Source of the DNA: Chitinophagales bacterium
GTDB taxonomy: Bacteria; Bacteroidota; Bacteroidia; Chitinophagales; Saprospiraceae
DNA: 64,000 nt
Assembly (NCBI GenBank): GCA_017303875.1
Contig: JAFLBP010000024.1
Location: 28,068 to 92,067 of the forward strand
Reading direction: 5' to 3'
The position numbers were made by a program, and so were the translations under genes. Under the pieces are notes generated by a model. The model was given only the letters and a program-made list of their open reading frames with translations. It was not told the DNA's origin and searched no databases. Below, one piece after another: positions 16,543-23,713 of this stretch (position 1 is the stretch's first letter; the number at the start of each line of letters is the position of its first letter).

Positions 16543-16977
16543 ATGACACACAAATTTGCATCCATTTTAATCGCCCTCCTGACCCTCTGTGCGCAGCCGA
16601 TTGCCGCCCAGCAAACGGCCACCAAAACCTTTGTCAAAACCATCAATACCCTCCAGAAAGGAACGGTAGAACTAAACCTCCCCGGCGATGTCGATATCAA
16701 AACCTGGGAAGGCACAAGTATCAAGGTGGAAATGACAATCAACCTGCCCTCCGGCAGCAATGGTATGCTCAGCGAACTGGCCAACGTCGGTCGCTACAAC
16801 ATTGCCGCTAAACCCGAGGGAGAAGTACTCGAAGTAACCATGCCCAACATGGCCAGAACCGTGAAAGTAAAAGGCGCTTTGCTGCGTGAAAATCTCAGCT
16901 TCGTCGTTTTTATGCCGAAAGACCTGAAAGTAGAAACATTGAACACCACCGATCTGCTGGCTGCAGAAAAGAAGTAA
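16543..16977 (+). CDS. Small secreted protein of unknown function
   Basis: The protein has 144 residues with a signal peptide cleaved near residue 22-23 (ALLTLCAQPIAAQ). The rest is beta-strand-like, with a pattern such as GTVELNLPGDVDIKTWEGTSIKVEM, weakly like the DUF4097/auto-adhesin head repeats of Bacteroidota surface proteins. No catalytic motif is seen. It has its own promoter, a strong ribosome-binding site and a strong terminator, so it is a single-gene unit, probably well expressed. Confidence 0.85.
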   Translation: MTHKFASILIALLTLCAQPIAAQQTATKTFVKTINTLQKGTVELNLPGDVDIKTWEGTSIKVEMTINLPSGSNGMLSELANVGRYNIAAKPEGEVLEVTMPNMARTVKVKGALLRENLSFVVFMPKDLKVETLNTTDLLAAEKK

Positions 16978-17004
16978 GTTACAGCCAGCAATAGTTTTCC
17001 TGCT

Positions 17005-17038
17005 GAGGCGTCCGCTGGTACCGGACGCCTCTTTTTTT
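17005..17038 (+). terminator. Rho-independent terminator
   Basis: A 10-bp perfect GC-rich stem (17005-17014 with 17022-17031, 7-nt loop) is followed by seven T. It ends the 16543-16977 gene. Confidence 0.9.
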
Positions 17039-17051
17039 ATGCAGCAACAAA

Positions 17052-18425
17052 TTAACTTAGCACAACACGTTCAATTTTGCCGGTTTTGCGGCTTTTTTCA
17101 GCCATAAAGCCCATGATATGGCTCTCAATTGAAGCATCAATGGTGGAGGTAAGCAGGTTCGGATCCTGCTTGCCTACGGCTTCTACCCAGTCGGCCACCA
17201 GACGCCAGTCGCCACCGCCATGCCCGTCGCCACTGCTGTTATCAATCACCTTCGATTCGCCGGTGCGGAAATCGGTGATCGTGAATTTTTCCATATCTCC
17301 CACAATATCGCCCATGCTGCCCATCACGCGGGTTCGGCGCCCGTGGTAGCTGGTAAAGGCTTCCATGGAAAAATTGGCGGTCACGCCGTTTTCAAATTCC
17401 ATCGACGTCACGTAATGGTCTTCCTGATTATTGTCCATGCGGTACACACAGCGGCCGTAATTGGTGTTGCGCAGGTATTCCAGAATGGCCTCGCCTTGTT
17501 TGTCTTTGTCTTCGGGCAGGTCGAAAACATAAGTCCAGGAGCGTTCGCGGTAGTAAATTTTCATCGCCGAGTAGGGGCAGTTGCCTTCTACAGCACAGCC
17601 GTTCATACAGCGATCGGTGCTGCCGGCGGGTGCATTTTCTTTGCGGAACCATTTCAGGCCGCCCATAGCCACAATTTGTTTGCAGGGGCTGCCCACCATC
17701 CAGCGCAGGATGTCGAGGTCGTGACAGCTTTTCGCCAGAATAATCGGCGTGGTGGCGTTGCGGTCGTGCCAGTTGCCGCGCACATAGGAGTGCGACATGT
17801 GGATATGCTGAATTGGCTCAAAATGCTGGATGCTCACCACTTCGCCGATGGCGCCGCTTTGCATCATTTCACGCAGTTTAATAAAATACGGCGCGTAGCG
17901 CAACACATGGCAAACCGCCACCACGCGGCCTGTTTTTTTAGCCAGCGCGAGGATGTCGCGGCATTCTTTTTCCGTAGGGGCGATGGGTTTTTCCAGCAGC
18001 ACATCGTAACCTGCCTTGAGGGCGGCCATGCAGGGGCCGTAGTGCAGGTTGTCGGGTGTGGTGATAATTACCGCATCGGCAAATTTGGGTCTTTTGAACA
18101 CGTCTTCCCAGGTCGGGAAGCGGTTGGCATCGGCGATGTTGTGTTTTTTGGCGTAGCGTTCGTTGCGGATGGCAATGGGTTCTGCCACGCCGACAATATC
18201 GAGGTGATCGGCATGTGCGGCGGCATAGTTGCCGTACACATTACCGCGCGAGCCGGCGCCGAGGGTAATGGCCGTTACCGGTTTGGCCGGCGGCGGATAG
18301 GGCGGCGTGAAGGCATTGGCATTAAAAGGGTAGAGGTCTTCGGCTTTCAGGGGCAGGTTGCCCACAGCAGCTAAGCTGCCGGCGGCTCCGAGGGTTTTTA
18401 GCAGGTTGCGGCGCGAAATAGGCAT
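17052..18425 (-). CDS. Gfo/Idh/MocA family oxidoreductase with Tat signal
   Basis: The 457-residue protein has a twin-arginine type leader (SRRNLLKTLGAAGSLAAVG), suggesting export of a folded, cofactor-loaded enzyme. The NAD(P)-binding Rossmann domain follows (ITLGAGSRGNVYG, IVGVAEP, VIITTPDNLHYGP) with the family EKP motif in DVLLEKPIAP. The C-terminal domain contains a small Cys cluster (CMNGCAVEGNCPYS), seen in a subset of the family. It is presumably a sugar or polyol oxidoreductase acting in the periplasm. It is 27 bp after a small nuclease-like gene; a functional link is not evident. Confidence 0.92.
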   Translation of the reverse strand: MPISRRNLLKTLGAAGSLAAVGNLPLKAEDLYPFNANAFTPPYPPPAKPVTAITLGAGSRGNVYGNYAAAHADHLDIVGVAEPIAIRNERYAKKHNIADANRFPTWEDVFKRPKFADAVIITTPDNLHYGPCMAALKAGYDVLLEKPIAPTEKECRDILALAKKTGRVVAVCHVLRYAPYFIKLREMMQSGAIGEVVSIQHFEPIQHIHMSHSYVRGNWHDRNATTPIILAKSCHDLDILRWMVGSPCKQIVAMGGLKWFRKENAPAGSTDRCMNGCAVEGNCPYSAMKIYYRERSWTYVFDLPEDKDKQGEAILEYLRNTNYGRCVYRMDNNQEDHYVTSMEFENGVTANFSMEAFTSYHGRRTRVMGSMGDIVGDMEKFTITDFRTGESKVIDNSSGDGHGGGDWRLVADWVEAVGKQDPNLLTSTIDASIESHIMGFMAEKSRKTGKIERVVLS

Positions 18426-18452
18426 AAGCGGAAGGGTTGAAAGGTTGATTGA

Positions 18453-18911
18453 TTATTCCCCGTAAGCGGGCAGCGCATCGAGGTATTGGAAATCCTGTTT
18501 TTCAAAATTAAGGGCACAGCAGTAGGTATGCAGGCCATTGCTGATGGCCATGTACGGCGCGCGCAATTGCAGGTTGTAGCGGGCGGCCTGCTCAAAGGTT
18601 TCCTGCTTGAGCGCCACTTTAGGCGATTTGCATTCAATGAGCAGCCAGGGTTGCAGGGCCGCATCGTATACCACCACATCGCAGCGTTTTTGAAGGGTAT
18701 TCACTACAATTCCGATTTCCACGCGGATACGACCGGGCGGGTAATTTTTGCCCTGTAAAAGGTGTTGCAACAGCAATTGCCGCACGTGCTCCTCCGGACT
18801 GAGCGACACCTCTTTTTTGCGGATGGGATCAAATACCCACACCGCACCGGAAGTCTCTTTGCGCAGGCGCAAAGCAGGCTGAAGTGATAATAAATCGAGA
18901 TCTAATAACAT
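18453..18911 (-). CDS. Small HsdR N-terminal-like / PD-(D/E)XK protein
   Basis: This is a 152-residue protein resembling the N-terminal domain of type I restriction subunit R. The nuclease-fold signature is visible as an Asp in DVVVYDAAL followed by LLIECKSPKVAL (E-x-K), then QAARYNLQLRAPYMAISNG. No helicase, specificity or methylase gene is near, so it is not part of a restriction system. Stand-alone proteins of this type are common in Bacteroidota and their role is unknown to me. Confidence 0.8.
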   Translation of the reverse strand: MLLDLDLLSLQPALRLRKETSGAVWVFDPIRKKEVSLSPEEHVRQLLLQHLLQGKNYPPGRIRVEIGIVVNTLQKRCDVVVYDAALQPWLLIECKSPKVALKQETFEQAARYNLQLRAPYMAISNGLHTYCCALNFEKQDFQYLDALPAYGE

Positions 18912-19016
18912 TCGGCCGAAAATTAGTTCTAATTTTAGCGCTTTAGTATCTCCTTTTGCAGAATTTTATACCGGGTTTACTTTTATCAGCCATAAACCCG
19001 CCGCCGACTACTGAAA

Positions 19017-19940
19017 ATGAACAAACCATTCTGGCATATCATCGTCAATCCCGTGGCTGGCCACGGCAAAGGCCGGCAGATCTGGCAACAAATGGAGCCG
19101 ATACTCCAGGAAATGGGTTTTGCCTACACTGTTGCCTTTACGGAACACAAAGGCCACGCCCTGCGCCTCGTTGATGATGCCGTGCTGCGCGGCTGTCGTT
19201 ACCTCATGGCGGTAGGCGGCGATGGCACCAACCACGAAATTGCCAATGGCCTGCTGCTTCAGCCCCATGCGCCCGCCCGCGACATTGCCTACGCGCTCAT
19301 GCCCGCTGGCACAGGCAACGACTGGGCGCGTACCCACGGCATTCCTTCCGACCCGCGCACCCGCCTCACCCGCTTGCAAAATCCTGAAACGATATTTCAG
19401 GATGCCGGCCTGGCGCATTTTGAAACCGAAAATGGCCCCTCAAAACGCTATTTTATCAATGTGGCCGGTATGGCTTATGATGGCTTTATCGGGCAACAGC
19501 TGCAACGCCGACCCGCCCGCAACAAAATGGAATACCTGCTTTTTGTAGGTAAATACTTATTTCAATACCAGCTTTCCAAAGCAGCGATCCGCTTCAACGG
19601 CCAGCGCGTGGAAGACTATTTTTACACCATTAATGTCGGTTTGTGCAAATATTCGGGTGGCGGTATGCAGCTTACGCCCCATGCCATTCCCGACGACGGC
19701 CTTTTTGCGCTCACCTTTGCCCGTAAATTATCCAAACTGGAAGTGCTGCTCCAAACCCCGCGTTTTTACGCCGGCACCCTGCTCGAACACCCCAAAGTGG
19801 AAGGCTGGCAAAGTGCGCGTATTGAAGTGGATCATCTGCCCGGCGAGCCACCCACGCTGCTGGAGGCCGATGGGGAATATTTGGGCCATACTCCCGTCGT
19901 GTTTGAGCTGCTGGAAGCCGCTATTCAGGTGGTTCTGTAA
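19017..19940 (+). CDS. Diacylglycerol/sphingosine kinase family lipid kinase
   Basis: The 307-residue protein shows the DagK/YegS/LCB5 fold: HIIVNPVAGHGKGRQIW at the start, the glycine-rich AVGGDGTNHEIANGL, LMPAGTGNDWART, and the C-terminal YSGGGMQLTPHAIPDDGLF with LEADGEYLG. These enzymes phosphorylate a lipid hydroxyl with ATP; the substrate here is not known. The end is 7 bp from the end of the convergent patatin gene with no terminator between. Confidence 0.93.
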   Translation: MNKPFWHIIVNPVAGHGKGRQIWQQMEPILQEMGFAYTVAFTEHKGHALRLVDDAVLRGCRYLMAVGGDGTNHEIANGLLLQPHAPARDIAYALMPAGTGNDWARTHGIPSDPRTRLTRLQNPETIFQDAGLAHFETENGPSKRYFINVAGMAYDGFIGQQLQRRPARNKMEYLLFVGKYLFQYQLSKAAIRFNGQRVEDYFYTINVGLCKYSGGGMQLTPHAIPDDGLFALTFARKLSKLEVLLQTPRFYAGTLLEHPKVEGWQSARIEVDHLPGEPPTLLEADGEYLGHTPVVFELLEAAIQVVL

Positions 19941-19947
19941 AGTTGTT

Positions 19948-22182
19948 TTATCTGAAAATTTGCCGGAATGCGGCTACGGCTGCCTTGTTTTCAGGCTGGT
20001 AAAATGCCTGTATCACATCTTTTTTCTCCCGGGCACTCAGGTGGAAACTGAGCGAGGCTTCGCGGCGTTTGCGCACGGGCCGGTATTGGAAATGCAGCAC
20101 ATCCAATTTGCGTGGCCCCAGCAGATCGCCCAAGAGTGCCAACTCGCTGTCGTGCTCAAAATCCTGCATGGTCGTCAGGTTGGCCGCAGCGCCGGCAGGC
20201 GTGAGCAGACTTTCAAAAATACCTTTGTCGTCGTAAGGGTAAATAGGGTCAATTTTGCTCCAGCTGCGCACCTGAATGATGATGACGCCACTGGTATTTT
20301 CCCGAATCCAGTCCTGAAAAGTATGGATAAAGCGCACGGCCGTTGAAGTGCCGAAATTATCGCGAAAACCCGCGTCCATCACTTCCAGCGAAGGTTTGGA
20401 CGGCAGCCAGGCATTGGGCAGGATGAGCGGATAGGTGCAATTCATGCGCAGGGCGGAGCTGAATTGCAGTTTGTCGGCGCGCAACTGACTGAACAGCAGG
20501 CGCATGTCTACGGCATCGATTTCCGCGCGGACGCGTTTGTTGGGTGGCCGCATGAGGTAGCTCATGCCTTGCGGGCTGATGATGAGCCGTCGGGAGTCGT
20601 TGACGATAAAAGGCGACAGCACCATCATCGGGATCTGGGCATTGGCTTCGGCGGCGCGATAGGCATCGAGCGGGCGCTTGAAACTGCCGGCGCAGTTTTC
20701 AATCAGTTGTTGTTCAAACAGATAGCCCCGGTCTTTTCGGTAGGTTTCTTCCCCGACGCTGAAGGTCGTCATGGGGAAGAACAGGTCGTTGGCCACTATC
20801 CCGAAGCTGACGGGGTTAAGCAGGTCTTTGCTGATATTTTGAAGCAGCAGGGAATCACTTGTTTTACTTTGTCCGGGCGGCAACATACCGCGTGCTTCCC
20901 GGTAATAGGCTGCGCCGAGCATGCCCCCGGAGGCGCCGCTGATCAGTATGGTATGGCGGAGTAGGCGGCCATGGGTTACACTGTCGAGGCCCTGTATGGT
21001 TTTCATGGTCCAGAGTGCCGAGCGCAGGCCGCCGCCGCTGGCGCAGATGAACACCATTTTAGGTTTGGGTTGCTCGGGCGTTTGGTTTTTGGTGAGCCAT
21101 TTTTCCAGAATTTGCTGCGTAGCGGCCTTGTCGCGGGCAATTTGCCGCGGAGAGCACAGGCTGTCGAGCCGCGCATAGGTGTAGGGCACCCTTTCTTCCA
21201 GGCCGTAGTGCAGGCCATAGGCGCGGTTGCGATAATTGAGAAAGCCCCAACTGGTAAACATATTCACCAATACTACCAGCAACAGCGTGACGGCAAGGCT
21301 CCAGCCCCGAAACCAGAAGGTAATGGCGCCAAAAACGGCCATCAGCATACTGGCCAATATAAACAAAGAAGCAGCGGCGGGAATACGCATCCACTCGCTG
21401 TCCATAAAAGCGCCTTGTGCAAGCAATACCAACAATGCAAGTACCTGCACAACGACAGCATTGAAATGATTTTGCCGGAACACCTGTTCGAGCATTTCAG
21501 GGTTGTAGTGCAAAACCGAACGCACTAAGCGCAGGCGCAAGCGCTCGTTGAGGTAGGTATCTACCCGCCAGCGGGTGATGCCCGACTGAATTTCCCAGAC
21601 CGTTGGCAGCCGATAGCCGGGCGTGAGCAGACGACCGCCGGGGCGCATCTGGAACACCATTTTGCCCGGCCTCAGGAAAGCGCCGATGTCTTTATTGGTA
21701 AAATACAAATACGCGGCCAGCAGCAGTATGAGCGCCGTCAGCCCGGAGAGCAGCCCGAGGGTATTGAGGGCAATATCCCGCCCGGTCAGGTATTCGTCGT
21801 GCCATTGAAACCAGATGCCGGCAGAGAGGTAAATGCTCAGAAAAGTGAAGGGGATAAGACTGTTATTGAGCGAGAATTTGGTAAAAGGCGCCTCTAAAGT
21901 AGCCAGAAACGGGAAACGGCTGGCGCAGAGCAGGTAGGTGGTGAGGTGCCAGATCATGAACAGCACGCCCATGGCTGCGCCGGTAATAAAGAAGCTCCAA
22001 AAATCTGTTTTGCCCCGATACTCAGGCGTGAGCAGGAGGTAGTGCATGCCGAAAAAGCGGCCAGCCAGGCCGAGCGCCATCAATACCAGCACTACCCACA
22101 AGGCCATAAGAATGATGTGGTTGCGCAGGTGCAGGTAAAGCAGCCTGACCGGAAAGCAGAATTGTAGGCGGCGCAGCAGCAT
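19948..22182 (-). CDS. Membrane-anchored patatin-like phospholipase
   Basis: This is a large protein of 744 residues from the ATG at 22182 (a GTG at 22209 would add nine residues). The first half has about seven or eight membrane helices (for example LMALWVVLVLMALGLAG and LLLVVLVNMFTSWGFL). The second half is a patatin domain with an oxyanion loop (ASGGGLRSALW), the nucleophile motif SGASGGMLG and the catalytic Asp in DAGFRDNFGTS, with DAG in place of the usual DGG/DGA. It probably hydrolyses membrane phospholipids at the inner membrane. The combination of a multi-pass domain with patatin is less common than soluble patatins. Confidence 0.88.
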   Translation of the reverse strand: MLLRRLQFCFPVRLLYLHLRNHIILMALWVVLVLMALGLAGRFFGMHYLLLTPEYRGKTDFWSFFITGAAMGVLFMIWHLTTYLLCASRFPFLATLEAPFTKFSLNNSLIPFTFLSIYLSAGIWFQWHDEYLTGRDIALNTLGLLSGLTALILLLAAYLYFTNKDIGAFLRPGKMVFQMRPGGRLLTPGYRLPTVWEIQSGITRWRVDTYLNERLRLRLVRSVLHYNPEMLEQVFRQNHFNAVVVQVLALLVLLAQGAFMDSEWMRIPAAASLFILASMLMAVFGAITFWFRGWSLAVTLLLVVLVNMFTSWGFLNYRNRAYGLHYGLEERVPYTYARLDSLCSPRQIARDKAATQQILEKWLTKNQTPEQPKPKMVFICASGGGLRSALWTMKTIQGLDSVTHGRLLRHTILISGASGGMLGAAYYREARGMLPPGQSKTSDSLLLQNISKDLLNPVSFGIVANDLFFPMTTFSVGEETYRKDRGYLFEQQLIENCAGSFKRPLDAYRAAEANAQIPMMVLSPFIVNDSRRLIISPQGMSYLMRPPNKRVRAEIDAVDMRLLFSQLRADKLQFSSALRMNCTYPLILPNAWLPSKPSLEVMDAGFRDNFGTSTAVRFIHTFQDWIRENTSGVIIIQVRSWSKIDPIYPYDDKGIFESLLTPAGAAANLTTMQDFEHDSELALLGDLLGPRKLDVLHFQYRPVRKRREASLSFHLSAREKKDVIQAFYQPENKAAVAAFRQIFR

Positions 22183-22220
22183 GATTATTTGGGTGCTTTC
22201 CGCCGGCACTGTTCGGGAGG

Positions 22221-23153
22221 CTACAGCGCGGTGAGCAGCGCTTTTTCGATACGTGCCAACGGATCTTCAGATTGATCTTTTACGAAAGGTAAACCCGTCA
22301 CCTTTTCATAAAGTTCAACGTAGCGATCGGTAATTTCTTGCACAAAAGCGTCGGGCATTTCAGGCATTTTTTGACCGTCTTTTCCCTGAAAGCCATTGGC
22401 GATCAGCCATTCGCGCACAAACTCCTTGCTGAGCTGGCGCTGGCGTTCGCCGGCAGCCTGGCGTTCGGCATACCCTTCGGCGTAGAAGTAGCGGGAGCTG
22501 TCGGGGGTGTGGATTTCATCCATCAGCACGATCTCGTCGCCGATTTTTCCAAATTCATATTTGGTATCCACCAGAATCAGGCCTTGTCGGGCGGCCATTT
22601 CCGTGCCGCGCTGAAACAGGGCGCGGGTATAGGCTTCCATTTGCAGGTAATCCGCTTCCGCAACGATACCGCGGGCAAGAATTTCCTCGCGGGAAATATC
22701 CTCGTCGTGGCCTTCTTCGGCCTTGGTGGTTGGCGTGATGAGCGGGGTGGGGAACTGGTCGTTTTCGCGCAGGCCTTCGGGCAGAGATACGCCGCAGAGC
22801 GTGCGCAGGCCCGAAGCATAGGTACGTGCTGCGTGCCCGGCCAAGTAGCCGCGAATGACCATTTCCACCCGCAGCGGCTCGCAACGGCGGCCGATGGCCA
22901 CATTGGGGTCGGGTGTGGCAAGCAGCCAGTTCGGACAAATATCGCGGGTGGCGCTGAGGAAATGCGCAGCAATCTGGTTCAACACAGCGCCTTTGTGCGG
23001 AATGGCGCGTGGTAAAATATGATCGAAGGCCGAAATACGGTCGCTGGCAACCATAACTAAGCGATTGCCTACGGTGTACACATCGCGTACTTTTCCGCGA
23101 TAAAAAGCCGTTTGACCCGGCAAATTGAAATTTGTTTCACGAATGGCATTCAT
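22221..23153 (-). CDS. purC: Phosphoribosylaminoimidazole-succinocarboxamide synthase
   Basis: PurC (SAICAR synthetase) joins CAIR and aspartate with ATP in purine synthesis. The protein is 310 residues from the ATG at 23153; the frame is open upstream to 23252, but that part overlaps the intergenic DnaA-box region and lacks family sequence. Motifs include FYRGKVRDVYTVGNRLVMVASDRISAFD, GAVLNQIA, RGYLAGHAARTY, LILVDTKYEFG and MDEIHTPDSSRYFY. It is transcribed away from the candidate origin. Confidence 0.97.
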   Translation of the reverse strand: MNAIRETNFNLPGQTAFYRGKVRDVYTVGNRLVMVASDRISAFDHILPRAIPHKGAVLNQIAAHFLSATRDICPNWLLATPDPNVAIGRRCEPLRVEMVIRGYLAGHAARTYASGLRTLCGVSLPEGLRENDQFPTPLITPTTKAEEGHDEDISREEILARGIVAEADYLQMEAYTRALFQRGTEMAARQGLILVDTKYEFGKIGDEIVLMDEIHTPDSSRYFYAEGYAERQAAGERQRQLSKEFVREWLIANGFQGKDGQKMPEMPDAFVQEITDRYVELYEKVTGLPFVKDQSEDPLARIEKALLTAL

Positions 23154-23221
23154 GGGGCAAAATTGCGGTGTTTTGGCCGGAAAACGGCCATTTCCGAACA
23201 ACAATTTTGTTTCAATTTTTC

Positions 23222-23463
23222 TGTGGAAAACTTTTCCAAAAAACTTTCTCACACCCTCCCAAAGGCAAATTTCTTAACATGAACTTAATCTTGCACGGCA
23301 CAAATAACAAAATCCCGACACCCTAAATTACTCTTTTTCTGCTGTTTAAATCATATCCGACAAACGACTATTCGTACACAAATGCTGTGGATAATTGTTA
23401 ATGAATGTGGATAAAACAGGTACTTGCACAGGTTATGCACATTATTCACACGGGTTTTCCACA
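23222..23463. other. Candidate replication origin (DnaA-box cluster)
   Basis: Two perfect DnaA boxes (TTATCCACA) lie on the minus strand at 23386-23394 and 23406-23414. On the plus strand are TTATGCACA (23433-23441), TTATTCACA (23442-23450, directly abutting) and TTTTCCACA (23455-23463). A sixth near-match is at 23222-23230 on the minus strand. Five boxes in 78 bp is far above chance. An AT-rich stretch (about 23265-23370) could be the unwinding element. The region is between divergent purC and dnaB, and gene orientation changes at this point. This fits oriC; a DnaA-regulated dnaB promoter is the alternative. Confidence 0.6.
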
Positions 23464-23544
23464 CAAATTAACTCACACGGATTGTTTGGAAATTGTCTAT
23501 CTTCACCTCGATTTTTTATGTTTGCGCAAAAGGGTTTATTCGGG

Positions 23545-23710
23545 TGTGTAAGTGTTTTGGTGTTTGAGTATTTAAGTGTTTTCGTATTTTAGTGTTTTAG
23601 TGTTTTAGGGGGAATGGCCCAAACACTCAAACACCAAAACACTTAAACACCAAAACACTCAAACACTAAAAAACCCAAACACCCACACGCCAAAACACCC
23701 ACACACTAAA
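23545..23710. repeat. Octamer-family (GTGTTTNN) long hairpin before dnaB
   Basis: The left arm (about 23545-23609) consists of 8-mers such as GTGTTTTG, GTGTTTGA and GTGTTTTA, and the right arm (about 23620-23710) of their complements, with about 10 nt between. The right arm is partly degenerate. The array ends 3 nt before the dnaB ATG. With the DnaA boxes this accounts for the 560-bp gap 23154-23713. Confidence 0.85.
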
Positions 23711-23713
23711 TAC

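Noticed and set aside
17220..18374. Plus-strand frame of 384 residues opposite the oxidoreductase
   Set aside because: Shadow of the Gfo/Idh/MocA gene; no domain seen.
18453..18911. Part of a type I restriction-modification system
   Set aside because: Only the HsdR N-terminal-like domain is present and no hsdS or hsdM gene exists in the window.
23395..23592. Open frame of 65 residues in the purC-dnaB gap
   Set aside because: It consists of DnaA boxes and octamer repeats and is not a protein.
23545..23710. CRISPR array
   Set aside because: Units are 8 bp with no spacers of uniform length and no cas genes nearby.
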